Shown here: positions 50,875-59,430 of the stretch, piece by piece
How the letters are laid out: each line of letters begins with the position of its first letter
Numbering within the stretch: the stretch's first letter is position 1
From: Lysinibacillus_B sp042920265
GTDB taxonomy: Bacteria; Bacillota; Bacilli; Bacillales_A; Planococcaceae
Length of the DNA: 64,000 nucleotides
Assembly: GCF_042920265.1 (NCBI RefSeq)
Contig: NZ_JBDQZI010000001.1
Coordinates: 558,001 to 622,000, forward strand
Direction of reading: 5' to 3'
Program-made: the position numbers and the translations under genes
Notes under the pieces: model-generated
Told to the model about the DNA's origin: nothing
Seen by the model: only the letters and a program-made list of their open reading frames with translations
Databases searched by the model: none

Positions 50875-51531
50875 ATGGCGGATTATTGGAGTTCCATCGT
50901 GTTACCGATGTTAGATGGGGCTAAAATGACGGTCTTATTATTTATCATTGCGATTATCGCGTCAATTCCACTCGGCTTTTTATTAACACTAGCTGTAAAA
51001 AGCAGCTTTAAGCCAATTGCTTGGTTTGCACAAACGTATATTTACGTCATGCGTGGAACGCCGCTATTGCTACAATTATTATTAATTTGTTTCGGGTTAC
51101 CGATGATTCCGGGAATCGGGGAATATTTAGTATTAGATCGTTTTGTTGCAGCATGTTTAGGGTTTATTTTAAATTACGCTGCCTATTTTGCTGAAATTTT
51201 CCGTGGTGGTTTACTAGCAATTGATAAAGGGCAATATGAGGCGGCGCAAGTACTTGGTTTATCAAAATGGCAAACGACAACGCGCATTGTTTTACCACAA
51301 ATGTTCCGTGTTGCATTGCCAGCTGTTTCGAACGAATCGGTTACATTAATTAAGGATACGGCGTTACTGTACGCTGTAGCCGTACCAGAGTTATTACACT
51401 TTGCTCAAACAGCAGTGAATCGAGATCTTACTATTATGCCGTACTTTGTGGCAGGGGCAATTTATTTACTTATGACGCTCGTATTAACAGTATTCTTTAA
51501 GTGGCTAGAACGTCGCTTTAAGTTTGAATAG
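50875..51531 (+). CDS. Amino-acid ABC transporter permease
   Basis: The product is 218 residues from the ATG at 50875 (TGGGAGGA upstream; an in-frame TTG at 50860 lies in the terminator tail). It has five membrane helices and the HisMQ-type pattern YIYVMRGTPLLLQLLL. The EAA loop (YEAAQVLGLSKWQTTTRIVLPQ, about 120-142) docks the ATPase, and the end is SVTLIKDTALLYAVAVPELL. It probably works as a homodimer, since only one permease gene is present. Confidence 0.93.
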   Translation: MADYWSSIVLPMLDGAKMTVLLFIIAIIASIPLGFLLTLAVKSSFKPIAWFAQTYIYVMRGTPLLLQLLLICFGLPMIPGIGEYLVLDRFVAACLGFILNYAAYFAEIFRGGLLAIDKGQYEAAQVLGLSKWQTTTRIVLPQMFRVALPAVSNESVTLIKDTALLYAVAVPELLHFAQTAVNRDLTIMPYFVAGAIYLLMTLVLTVFFKWLERRFKFE

Positions 51532-51542
51532 AGGTGGAAACG

Positions 51543-52289
51543 ATGGCATTAATCGAAATTACAGATTTAAAAAAATCGTACGGTACACTCGATGTACTAA
51601 AGCGTATTTCATTTGAGATTGAAAAAAATGATGTGATTGCCGTCATCGGTCCATCAGGCTCTGGGAAAAGTACGATGTTACGTAGCTTAATTCATCTAGA
51701 GGATATCGATGGAGGGAGCATTCGCATCGATGGCGAGTATTTAGTGAAAGATGGCGTGTATCCAAAATTAGAAGAAATCAAGTCGATTACAGGGAAGATG
51801 GGGATGGTGTTCCAGCATTTCAACTTATTCCCACATTTAACGGTGAAGCAAAACCTTGAAATTGCACCCAAAATGCTAAAGGCAGAATCGACTCAAGTGA
51901 TCGAAGCACGTTGTCAAGACTTATTACAAAAGGTAGGTTTAGCAGATAAAGCGGATGCATTTCCGAGCCGTTTATCGGGTGGGCAAAAGCAACGTGTCGC
52001 GATTGCACGTGCGCTAATGTTAAACCCACAAATTTTATTATTTGACGAGCCAACATCTGCGCTTGATCCAGAGTTAACGGGTGAAGTGCTCAAGGTGATG
52101 AAAGATTTAGCGCAGGAACATATGACGATGATTGTCGTAACGCATGAAATGGGCTTTGCAAAAGAAGTGGCGAATAAAGTGATCTTTATGGACCAAGGCG
52201 AAGTTATTGAGGCAAATCATCCCGATGAGTTTTTTACAAACCCACAAAATGAACGTACAAAAGCGTTCTTAATGAAAAATTTGAAGTAA
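51543..52289 (+). CDS. Amino-acid ABC transporter ATP-binding protein
   Basis: The product is 248 residues from the ATG at 51543 (AGAGGTGG upstream; the GTG at 51534 lies within that site). Walker A is GPSGSGKST near residue 35, Q-loop VFQHFNLFPHLT near 90, the signature LSGGQKQRVAIARAL near 145, Walker B LLFDEPTSALDPE near 165 and the switch histidine in VVTHEMGFA. It belongs to the GlnQ/HisP family and completes the operon. Confidence 0.94.
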   Translation: MALIEITDLKKSYGTLDVLKRISFEIEKNDVIAVIGPSGSGKSTMLRSLIHLEDIDGGSIRIDGEYLVKDGVYPKLEEIKSITGKMGMVFQHFNLFPHLTVKQNLEIAPKMLKAESTQVIEARCQDLLQKVGLADKADAFPSRLSGGQKQRVAIARALMLNPQILLFDEPTSALDPELTGEVLKVMKDLAQEHMTMIVVTHEMGFAKEVANKVIFMDQGEVIEANHPDEFFTNPQNERTKAFLMKNLK

Positions 52290-52300
52290 TTCATAAGTAG

Positions 52301-52350
52301 AAGGGGATGTATGAAAAGTGAATGCCACTTTTCATACATCCCCTATTTTT
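52301..52350. terminator. Long bidirectional terminator between convergent operons
   Basis: GGGGATGTATGAAAAGTG pairs with CACTTTTCATACATCCCC around AATGC, followed by TATTTTT. It serves the ABC operon and the convergent ispH gene. Confidence 0.85.
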
Positions 52351-53317
52351 AGTAAGGCATAATTTTTTCTACTGGTTTTGGTTCTTTGATTTTCGGTAAA
52401 ATTTTGTTCAGTGTGACGGTACGAACAATTTCATGTGTCGTCGGATCATTTTTGTCGAATTTTTCTAGGAAGTTAATAACTTCCTTGACGATTGGTGTTG
52501 GTGTTGAAGCACCAGCTGTCACGGCTACCTTTTCAATATTCATTAACCAGTCGATTTTTAGTTCTGAAATATCGCCGATACGATAAGAAGGAGTACCAGC
52601 AATTTCTACAGAAACTTGCGTTAAACGGTTGGAGTTGTTTGATTTTGGATCACCTACAACGATTAACAAATCAGCAACGCCAGCTTGTTCGGCTACAGCT
52701 TCCTGGCGTACTTGTGTAGCTAAACAAATTTCTTTGTGTACTTCTACATGCGGGAATTTTTCTTTAATGCTATCCATTAAAAAGGCTACATCCCATTGAC
52801 TCATTGTCGTTTGGTTTGTCACTAAAATATTAGGATTTGTAAGTGTTAATGTATCAATATCTTTCATTGATTGGACAAGGTGGACATGGTCTGGTGCAAC
52901 GCCGATTGCGCCTTCAGGTTCCGGATGTCCTTTTTTTCCGATATAGATAATATCATAGCCTTGTGCCGATTTTTCACGGATTAAATCATGTGTGACTGTC
53001 ACGTCTGGGCATGTCGCATCGATGGATACTAGCCCTTTACGTTTGGCGATTTCGCGAATTTCTGGCGACACACCGTGCGCAGTAAAAATAACTGTTCCTT
53101 GTTCTACTTGTTCAATAATATCTTTGCGGTTATCTCCATCCAGTGTAATAATGCCTTCTTCCTCAAATGCATCTGTTACATGTTTATTATGAACAATCAT
53201 ACCTAAAATATAGATTGGTCGAGGTAATGTCTTATCTAGCGCGGCATTACGGGCGATCACCATGGCATCAACAACCCCATAGCAATACCCACGCGGATTA
53301 ATTTTAATAACTTCCAT
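52349..53317 (-). CDS. ispH: 4-Hydroxy-3-methylbut-2-enyl diphosphate reductase
   Basis: The 322-residue iron-sulfur enzyme makes IPP and DMAPP in the last step of the MEP pathway. The three cluster cysteines are in RGYCYGV (near 12), DATCPDV (near 103) and EICLATQ (near 198). Substrate-binding patterns include HNKHVTDAF, FTAHGVSPEI, TNQTTMSQW and SNNSNRL. It stands at the yqfP position beside yqfQ, as in B. subtilis. Confidence 0.96.
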   Translation of the reverse strand: MEVIKINPRGYCYGVVDAMVIARNAALDKTLPRPIYILGMIVHNKHVTDAFEEEGIITLDGDNRKDIIEQVEQGTVIFTAHGVSPEIREIAKRKGLVSIDATCPDVTVTHDLIREKSAQGYDIIYIGKKGHPEPEGAIGVAPDHVHLVQSMKDIDTLTLTNPNILVTNQTTMSQWDVAFLMDSIKEKFPHVEVHKEICLATQVRQEAVAEQAGVADLLIVVGDPKSNNSNRLTQVSVEIAGTPSYRIGDISELKIDWLMNIEKVAVTAGASTPTPIVKEVINFLEKFDKNDPTTHEIVRTVTLNKILPKIKEPKPVEKIMPY

Positions 53318-53419
53318 GCTTCAAACTCCTTTCAAGCTCGTCCTTTTATTATAACGGACCATAGAAATTAATACAAAGGAACGTTTCGAAGAATTAGAAG
53401 GTGGAAACGACAATAAGTG

Positions 53420-53446
53420 AAGGAGGCCTCATATGAAGACCTCCTT
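53420..53446. terminator. Hairpin between yqfQ and ispH
   Basis: AAGGAGG at 53420 pairs with CCTCCTT at 53440, with a mostly self-complementary centre. The T run is weak on both strands, so termination may be partial. It could alternatively be a processing or regulatory hairpin. Confidence 0.45.
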
Positions 53447-53519
53447 TACTTAGTAGTGAAGCAGTATGCGTATATAGGAAAGGACCTAGCCCCCTCTATT
53501 TGGAATGGGCTGTATCTTT

Positions 53520-53996
53520 TTAAGGTTGATAAATTTTAGGGAGCGATGGTTTTGTCGTATAATCAGTGGAACGTTTTGGTTTTTGTGATGATCCAACAAA
53601 TCCTTCTGATTTACGAGGGCTTGCTGAGTCTGTAGATTGTTGCATGTCAGGCATACTTTGGAACCCTTTATAAAGCTTCATAAGTGCCGGTAAGTTTTTA
53701 AACATAGGCATTGCTTGTTGTACATAGGGAGCATATGTTTGAGCAGTTTTCATTAATTGACCTGTCGATTGTAAAAATTGCTCTATGCGAGAAGGTGCAG
53801 CTCCAGCTACTGCAGCAGCGGCAGCCGCTGCTACGGGTGCTCCAGGTGCTCCTAGAGGTACGGGAGGTACTGGGGATCTTGGTAATCCAGCACCGCCGCC
53901 GGGTATTCCAAAGAATCCGGGTGGTCTAATAGGCATCTGTGGGGGGTACATTGGCATTTGATACGGTATATTTCGATAAAACGGATTCGGATACAT
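53520..53996 (-). CDS. yqfQ: YqfQ/VrrA-family protein
   Basis: The product is 158 residues. The N-terminus is proline-, methionine-, tyrosine- and glycine-rich (PYQMPMYPPQMPIRPPG), followed by a run of eight alanines, with GAAP after it, as in VrrA-like spore proteins with variable repeats. A helical segment (about 68-115, RIEQFLQSTGQLMKTAQTYA) is the conserved YqfQ region. The end is serine- and lysine-rich. AAAGGAGA precedes the ATG. It is likely spore-associated from family knowledge and lies next to ispH as in B. subtilis. Confidence 0.8.
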   Translation of the reverse strand: MYPNPFYRNIPYQMPMYPPQMPIRPPGFFGIPGGGAGLPRSPVPPVPLGAPGAPVAAAAAAAVAGAAPSRIEQFLQSTGQLMKTAQTYAPYVQQAMPMFKNLPALMKLYKGFQSMPDMQQSTDSASPRKSEGFVGSSQKPKRSTDYTTKPSLPKIYQP

Positions 53997-54919
53997 ACTT
54001 TTCTCCTTTCGGTCACATTATTAATTGACGCAGTGCTTGATTAAAGCTATCATATGCAAATGATTGCCTTAACGTTCAGTAAATGTAAGTACACAAACTC
54101 GTAGACTTCTACATTGAATAGGTTGCTGTACAATTTTTATCTACTTAAAATGAATTTTTTAAGGTGGGGTATTCTGCTATATTTTATGCTCTAATTCATC
54201 GTAAAGTGCTTCCTATTCGTCCATTTGCTCATGGAATTTAAAAGTAAATTATTAGCTTTAAGTTTCTTGCTGCTTTGAGTTTTGTATGCAGTATGTTAAT
54301 GGCTAGGAATGTCTCGTTTTTAAAATGTATAACTACCTCTAAGTTAGTGAATGTCATGTCCTCTATGTACTTCATGGATGGAGCTTTAAAATAACTTATT
54401 ATCTCCCACCCTTCTTAAACTGTTGCGTTATGGAACAGTCTTAGCAATGAGGGATTGTCCATCGGTGTATAGTATTATCTTGTCGTTTAGTAAAATGAAA
54501 TCTACACAACTCATTTAAAAAGTTCAGCAATGGTTACTATCCTCTTATTTATAGTTATTACAGCATATGTCGCTGAGATCGTAGAGGTTGGGCTTGAGTT
54601 GAATAGGGGAAGGGAACAATATTTCGCTAAGATGATTATACCGTATACGTGTAAACGGAAAGAAAATGATTGCTTTTACCGTCATAGCTACAGGTACGGA
54701 CTGTGGCGCATCTATATGCTGATCTGTCTAGCGTGTTAAAATTGCTGTAAAATTCAAAATATAATGATTGAACACGCATTTGTTGCATTCCTAATGAATT
54801 TTAGAGTAAATTAAGTAAGTTAATAAGCGTAAACAGGTAAAATACTTGTGTAAACCGAACGTTTAGTCAACTAAATGTACATTTCGTGGTACAATAGGAG
54901 ACGATAGAGGAGTGAAAAG
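53997..54919. other. Gene-poor stretch of about 0.9 kb
   Basis: No convincing gene is seen on either strand. The longest plus-strand frame (54530-54739) lacks a ribosome site and has an unlikely composition. On the minus strand a short frame near 54250-54400 reads like degraded coding sequence (a KAPSMKYIEDMTFTNLEVV segment) but has no clear start. The region may be the remnant of a lost gene. Confidence 0.45.
54862..54895 (+). promoter_or_regulatory. cshB promoter area with a palindrome
   Basis: TTTAGT-CA-ACTAAA (54862-54875) lies about where a -35 would be, and TACAAT at 54890 is a good -10 close to the gene. The palindrome may be an operator. Confidence 0.4.
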
Positions 54920-56221
54920 ATGTCAAAATATACAGATTATCAATTGAAGCCTTTTTTGCAGGACGCGATTGCAGAGTTAGGCTTTAAAGAACCGACACCC
55001 ATTCAAAAAGAAATGATTCCATTAATTTTAAAAGGGAAAAGTGCAATTGGACAGGCGCATACTGGTACAGGTAAAACGCATAGTTTCTTGCTACCAATCG
55101 TAGAGCGTATTGATGAAGAGCGACAAGAAGTGCAGGCAGTTATTACATCACCAACACGTGAGCTTGCACAGCAAATTTTTGATGCACTACAACAGTTAAT
55201 TGAGAAAACGAATATTCAAGCGAAATTATTTATCGGCGGTACAGATAAGCAACGTTCAATCGATAAATTAAAAACACAGCCGCAAATCGTTGTAGGGACA
55301 CCAGGACGTATTAAAGACTTAGTAAAAGAAGGGGCGCTGCTTGTTCATACAGCACCCATTTTAGTTGTCGATGAGGCAGACCTTGCCTTTGATATGGGCT
55401 TTATTGAAGAGATTGATGGTTTTGCGAGTCATATGCCAGAAAAGCTTGAAATGTATGTATTTTCAGCAACGATTCCTGAAAAGTTACAGCCATTTTTAAA
55501 GAAGTATATGGATTCACCGATTCATATTCATATGAATGATAAACGTCCAGTTGCTGAAAACATTGACTTTTATCTTGTGCCGGTCCGCTCAAAGTCACGT
55601 AATTCACGTTTAGTTGATGTTATTAAAGGAATTAATCCATTTTTAGCGGTTATTTTCTGTAATACACGAAAAACGGCCGAACACGTGGCCAATTATTTAG
55701 CAGAACAAGGCATTCGTGCCGGGCAAATTCATGGCGATTTAACACCACGTGATCGCAAAAAAATGATGAAGCAAATTCGTGATTTAGAATTTCAATATAT
55801 TGTAGCGACAGACCTTGCTGCGCGTGGTATCGATATTCAAGGTATTTCGCATGTGATTAACTATGAAATCCCAGAAGATCTTGAATTCTTCATCCACCGT
55901 GTTGGTCGTACCGCACGTGCAGGTAATAAAGGAACGGCGATTACGCTATACACACCGGAAGATGAGGATGCATTAGCGCGTGTCGAGAAGATGGGTATTC
56001 CATTCGAGCAAAAAGATGTGAAAAACGGTGAGTGGACAGACTTAAAAGATCGCCATCAACGTAAAAATCGCGTCAAACAGGAAAATGAAATTGATGTGAA
56101 AGCAAAAGCGCTTGTACGTAAGCCGAAGAAAGTAAAGCCAGGCTATAAGCGTGCGATGAAGTGGGAAATGGATAAAATTAAAAAGCGTGAACGTCGCTTA
56201 AAAAATCGTGGTAAAAAATAA
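54920..56221 (+). CDS. cshB: DEAD-box ATP-dependent RNA helicase CshB
   Basis: The 433-residue helicase has Q motif FKEPTPIQKEMIP, motif I AHTGTGKT (near 47), Ia PTRELAQQ, Ib GTPGR, motif II VDEAD (near 150), motif III SAT, then HGDLTPRDRKK, motif V ATDLAARGID and motif VI HRVGRTARAG. A basic C-terminal tail (about 385-433) probably binds RNA. The B. subtilis homologue YqfR/CshB acts in ribosome biogenesis and cold adaptation. Confidence 0.94.
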   Translation: MSKYTDYQLKPFLQDAIAELGFKEPTPIQKEMIPLILKGKSAIGQAHTGTGKTHSFLLPIVERIDEERQEVQAVITSPTRELAQQIFDALQQLIEKTNIQAKLFIGGTDKQRSIDKLKTQPQIVVGTPGRIKDLVKEGALLVHTAPILVVDEADLAFDMGFIEEIDGFASHMPEKLEMYVFSATIPEKLQPFLKKYMDSPIHIHMNDKRPVAENIDFYLVPVRSKSRNSRLVDVIKGINPFLAVIFCNTRKTAEHVANYLAEQGIRAGQIHGDLTPRDRKKMMKQIRDLEFQYIVATDLAARGIDIQGISHVINYEIPEDLEFFIHRVGRTARAGNKGTAITLYTPEDEDALARVEKMGIPFEQKDVKNGEWTDLKDRHQRKNRVKQENEIDVKAKALVRKPKKVKPGYKRAMKWEMDKIKKRERRLKNRGKK

Positions 56222-56248
56222 ATTTACTAGTAAACAGCATAAAAACTT

Positions 56249-56287
56249 AGAGAAGTCAGCGTGAACAACGCGACTTCTCTTATTTTG
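56249..56287 (+). terminator. Terminator after cshB
   Basis: AGAGAAGTC and GCGT pair with ACGC and GACTTCTCT, followed by TATTTT. nfo starts 12 bases later, so read-through or its own promoter must serve nfo. Confidence 0.75.
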
Positions 56288-56298
56288 GAGGAGACGAG

Positions 56299-57186
56299 AT
56301 GTTACTAGGTTCACATGTATCAATGAGCGGTAAAAAAATGTTACTTGGGGCGAGTGAGGAAGCACTTTCTTACGGTGCCAGTACATTTATGATTTACACA
56401 GGTGCACCACAAAACACACGTCGTAAATCAATTGCAGAATTAAATATTATGAATGGCTTGCTGCATATGAAGGAGCATGGTATGGAAAAAATCGTCGTAC
56501 ATGCCCCGTATATTATTAATCTTGGTAATACAACAAAACCAGAAACATTCCGACTTGGCGTCGACTTCTTACAAGAAGAAATACAGCGTACCGCAGCATT
56601 AGAGGCAACGCAAATTGTCCTCCATCCAGGTGCTCATGTTGGCGCTGGTGTAGATGCGGGAATCGCGAAAATTGTAGAAGGCTTAAATGAAGTATTATCA
56701 CAAGATTATCCAGTACAAATCGCTCTAGAAACAATGGCAGGGAAGGGCTCTGAAATCGGCCGCACATTTGATGAACTTGCACGTATTATGGATGGCGTAA
56801 CACATAATGAGCGTTTATCTGTGTGCTTAGATACGTGTCACGTGCATGACGCGGGTTATAATATTGTAGAAGACTTTGATGGTGTATTAAATGAGTTTGA
56901 TCAAACGATCGGTCTTGACCGCTTAAAAGTCCTACATATTAACGATTCAAAAAATGTATGTGGTGCTGCAAAAGACCGTCATGAAAATATTGGATTTGGT
57001 GAGATTGGTTTTGAGGCACTCCAATATATCGTGCATCATCCGCAACTCATGCATGTACCGAAAATTTTAGAGACACCATTTGTAGGACCGGATGCCAAAA
57101 ACAAAAAAGCGCCATATAAAATAGAGATCGCGATGCTTCGTGATGGTACATTCCGTCCAGAAGAAATTGACGTATTACGCGCATAA
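56299..57186 (+). CDS. nfo: Endonuclease IV (AP endonuclease)
   Basis: The 295-residue TIM-barrel enzyme with three zinc ions cuts DNA 5' to abasic sites. Ligand-bearing patterns are VVHAPYIINLG near residue 70, VLHPGAHVG near 110, ALETMAGKG near 145, CLDTCHVHDAGY near 180, VLHINDSKN near 213, DRHENIGFGEIG near 228 and LETPF near 258. GGAGGAG precedes the ATG. cshB-nfo is the conserved yqfR-yqfS order. Confidence 0.97.
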   Translation: MLLGSHVSMSGKKMLLGASEEALSYGASTFMIYTGAPQNTRRKSIAELNIMNGLLHMKEHGMEKIVVHAPYIINLGNTTKPETFRLGVDFLQEEIQRTAALEATQIVLHPGAHVGAGVDAGIAKIVEGLNEVLSQDYPVQIALETMAGKGSEIGRTFDELARIMDGVTHNERLSVCLDTCHVHDAGYNIVEDFDGVLNEFDQTIGLDRLKVLHINDSKNVCGAAKDRHENIGFGEIGFEALQYIVHHPQLMHVPKILETPFVGPDAKNKKAPYKIEIAMLRDGTFRPEEIDVLRA

Positions 57187-57222
57187 GCAATAGTTCTTAG
57201 TAAATATTTATTAAAAAGTGAA

Positions 57223-57266
57223 GGGAGTATCCAGAAAGTTTTTGCTTTCTGGATACTCCTCTTTTT
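57223..57266 (+). terminator. Terminator after nfo
   Basis: GGAGTATCCAGAAAG pairs with CTTTCTGGATACTCC, followed by TCTTTTT. Confidence 0.9.
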
Positions 57267-57369
57267 GTATAGAGAAATTACGTGTTCATGAAAATGCATA
57301 AAATATGTATTTTTGAACTGAATATGTAAAAACTATATACAAGTAATATAGGGAAAGGGGGGGGATGAA

Positions 57370-58806
57370 ATGAAGAAGGGTTTGATGACGCTATTATTGA
57401 TGATTATAATGTTCCCGCTAGTTTGGCACCCTTCTCCAGCACACGCTTCGGTGAATATAAGTGATATGATCATGACGAGCTTAGGCGCCACAAATGCAGG
57501 TGTTTCGATCAGAGATAGTGAAACAGGTCAAATTTTATATCAATTTAATGGGAATACACCACGTAAGCCTGCTTCTACATTAAAATTACTAACAGGTGCT
57601 GCGACGCTTTCTCTTTTAGGTGAACAATACCGTTATCACACTTCACTATACATAGATGGCTCTATTTCTAAAGGGACATTAAATGGAAACGTATATATGA
57701 AAGGAAGTGGTGATCCGACGCTACAGTATACGCAACTGCTCGCATTTGCGGATGCGCTAAAAAACAAAGGGATTACAAAAGTGAACGGAAATCTATATGG
57801 AGATGAACGCATTTTTTCTGGTTCACCATTAACACCGGGGATTGTAGCGGAGGATGAAAGTGACTATTATGCTGCCCGTACATCAGGTCTTGTATTATCA
57901 CCTGATAATGACTTTGATGCGGGTACGATGATCGTACGAGTTGCAGGTGAAAAAGTCGGTCAAAAACCGTCTGTCTCATTTATACCAAGTACAATGGGGA
58001 TGACGATTATAACTAATGCAAAAACGGTGAGCAGTAAAAGTATGAATACAATTACCGTTTCGCGCAAGTATCGCACCAGTGAAGTCATTATTTCAGGAAA
58101 TATACCGGCAGGCAAGTGGACGCAACAATGGGTCACTGTAAATGATCCGACGATTAATACGGTATATGCGCTGAAAGAAGCAATGAAAACACAGGGGATG
58201 ACGTTTGTTGAGACATCGGCTATTGATCGCGGAGAAATTCCAGAGAATGCTACTTTCATTGCAACTCATGAATCACAGACGTTAAAAGAAATGTTTCCTG
58301 TATTTATGAAGCTCAGTAATAATAGTATGGCCGATATCTTTGTGAAAACATTAGGGGCTGAAGTACACGGAGTAGGGGATACGCAAACGGGGATAAACGT
58401 GTTGCGTGATTTTGGGCAAACGATCGGTCTTGATATGAGCAATTGGACATTTGAAGATGGTTCAGGGATTTCGCATAACAACAAAGTTTCGCCTAATGAT
58501 TTAACAGCGCTTCTTTATCATGTACGTGATATGGAGGCATATCACACATATTATCAAGCATTACCGGTAGGTGGAAATAAGGAGCGTTTAACGGGTGGCT
58601 CTCTTCGGGATCGTTACACAAATGCCTCGACGAAGCTCCGTGTTGTGGCAAAAACGGGTGCTCTTACCGGTGTAAATACGTTAGCTGGTTATGTAAAAGC
58701 AAAATCAGGTAAAACGTATATTTTTTCTATCATGACAGAAAATCGATCTGCGCCTGCTATCGATGAAATTGACACGGTTGTTTCACATCTTATCAATAAA
58801 TATTAA
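57370..58806 (+). CDS. dacB: D-Ala-D-Ala carboxypeptidase/endopeptidase, PBP4 (S13) family
   Basis: The product is 478 residues with a signal peptide at about 1-26 ending AHA. The S13 penicillin-binding fold has the catalytic SxxK in KPASTLKLLTGAA (near 63), SxN in KLSNNSMADIF (near 318) and KTG in VVAKTGALTGVNT (near 430). The large insertion between the first and second motifs is typical of S13. It trims or cuts peptidoglycan cross-links outside the membrane; the B. subtilis homologue is DacC. AAAGGGGGGGG lies upstream. Confidence 0.92.
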   Translation: MKKGLMTLLLMIIMFPLVWHPSPAHASVNISDMIMTSLGATNAGVSIRDSETGQILYQFNGNTPRKPASTLKLLTGAATLSLLGEQYRYHTSLYIDGSISKGTLNGNVYMKGSGDPTLQYTQLLAFADALKNKGITKVNGNLYGDERIFSGSPLTPGIVAEDESDYYAARTSGLVLSPDNDFDAGTMIVRVAGEKVGQKPSVSFIPSTMGMTIITNAKTVSSKSMNTITVSRKYRTSEVIISGNIPAGKWTQQWVTVNDPTINTVYALKEAMKTQGMTFVETSAIDRGEIPENATFIATHESQTLKEMFPVFMKLSNNSMADIFVKTLGAEVHGVGDTQTGINVLRDFGQTIGLDMSNWTFEDGSGISHNNKVSPNDLTALLYHVRDMEAYHTYYQALPVGGNKERLTGGSLRDRYTNASTKLRVVAKTGALTGVNTLAGYVKAKSGKTYIFSIMTENRSAPAIDEIDTVVSHLINKY

Positions 58807-58814
58807 TAGGTAAA

Positions 58815-58856
58815 ACGAGTGGTTTCTGTAAAGGGAGTCACTTGTTTTTTTATTGA
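58815..58856 (+). terminator. Imperfect terminator after dacB
   Basis: ACGAGTG and TTTC pair roughly with GGGA and CACTTGT, followed by TTTTTTT. Confidence 0.6.
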
Positions 58857-58890
58857 AGATGTATTTGTGACAAAAATGCGTCTAAAAATA

Positions 58891-58930
58891 AAGCGCTTTA
58901 CAATTGGTGACACGAAAATTGTGAGCGCTT
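58891..58930. promoter_or_regulatory. 40-bp inverted repeat with cre-like half-sites
   Basis: AAGCGCTTTACAATT and AATTGTGAGCGCTT are near-perfect complements around an 11-base centre. Each arm contains GCGCTT like a CcpA site. It lies between dacB and glnR. Confidence 0.55.
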
Positions 58931-58998
58931 CCATTGTTGTTAGAACAGTCCGCTTATTATTAATATCGAAACGAGATAAAAACGTTCGAAAATAGCTA

Positions 58999-59038
58999 TG
59001 TTATAAAACCTAACATTTAATTGCGAGTAGAAATTACA
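58999..59038 (+). promoter_or_regulatory. Two GlnR/TnrA boxes of the glnRA promoter
   Basis: TGTTA-N7-TAACA (58999-59015) fully fits TGTNA-N7-TNACA. TGCGA-N7-TTACA (59022-59038) has one mismatch. The centres are 23 bases apart, the spacing I recall for B. subtilis glnRA, which is repressed by GlnR when glutamine is plentiful. Confidence 0.8.
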
Positions 59039-59077
59039 TGCTTTATCGTTAAACGTGTGAAAGGTGAGGTGAATTAA

Positions 59078-59407
59078 ATGAATAAGGAAATAAGAAGAGC
59101 TATGCCGGTACTTCCAATCAGTACAGTGATGCAACTGACGAATTTAACCGCAAGACAAATCCGCTACTACGAAAAGCATCATTTAATTGAGCCAGTACGT
59201 ACGGAGGCAAATCGTCGCATGTTTAGTCTCAACAATATTGATGAATTGCTTGAAATTCAAGAATTACTAGAGCAAGGCATTAATATTGCAGGTATTAAAA
59301 AAGTATTTGCTTTAAAGAAAGAAGCAAATAAACGGACATTTCGTGGAGTTGATATTGAAGAATTAGATTTTCGTTCGATTGTGCAAGATGAAATACAACA
59401 CTTATAA
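59078..59407 (+). CDS. glnR: MerR-family nitrogen regulator GlnR, short form
   Basis: The product is 109 residues, against about 135 in B. subtilis. The winged HTH (PISTVMQLTNLTARQIRYYEK, then ANRRMFSLNNIDELLEIQELL) and the dimer helix EQGINIAGIKKVF are well conserved. The C-terminal end (EELDFRSIVQDEIQHL) lacks the AGRFQ...RQGDMSRFFH-like tail by which feedback-inhibited glutamine synthetase activates GlnR in B. subtilis. No frameshifted tail is visible before glnA. The GTGAGGTG site supports the ATG. Confidence 0.92.
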   Translation: MNKEIRRAMPVLPISTVMQLTNLTARQIRYYEKHHLIEPVRTEANRRMFSLNNIDELLEIQELLEQGINIAGIKKVFALKKEANKRTFRGVDIEELDFRSIVQDEIQHL

Positions 59408-59430
59408 TCTAATAGAATTGAGGAGATCCA

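Noticed and set aside
54530..54739. 69-codon plus-strand frame in the gap before cshB
   Set aside because: It has no ribosome site, and its second half has an implausible cysteine- and tyrosine-rich composition. It is probably chance.
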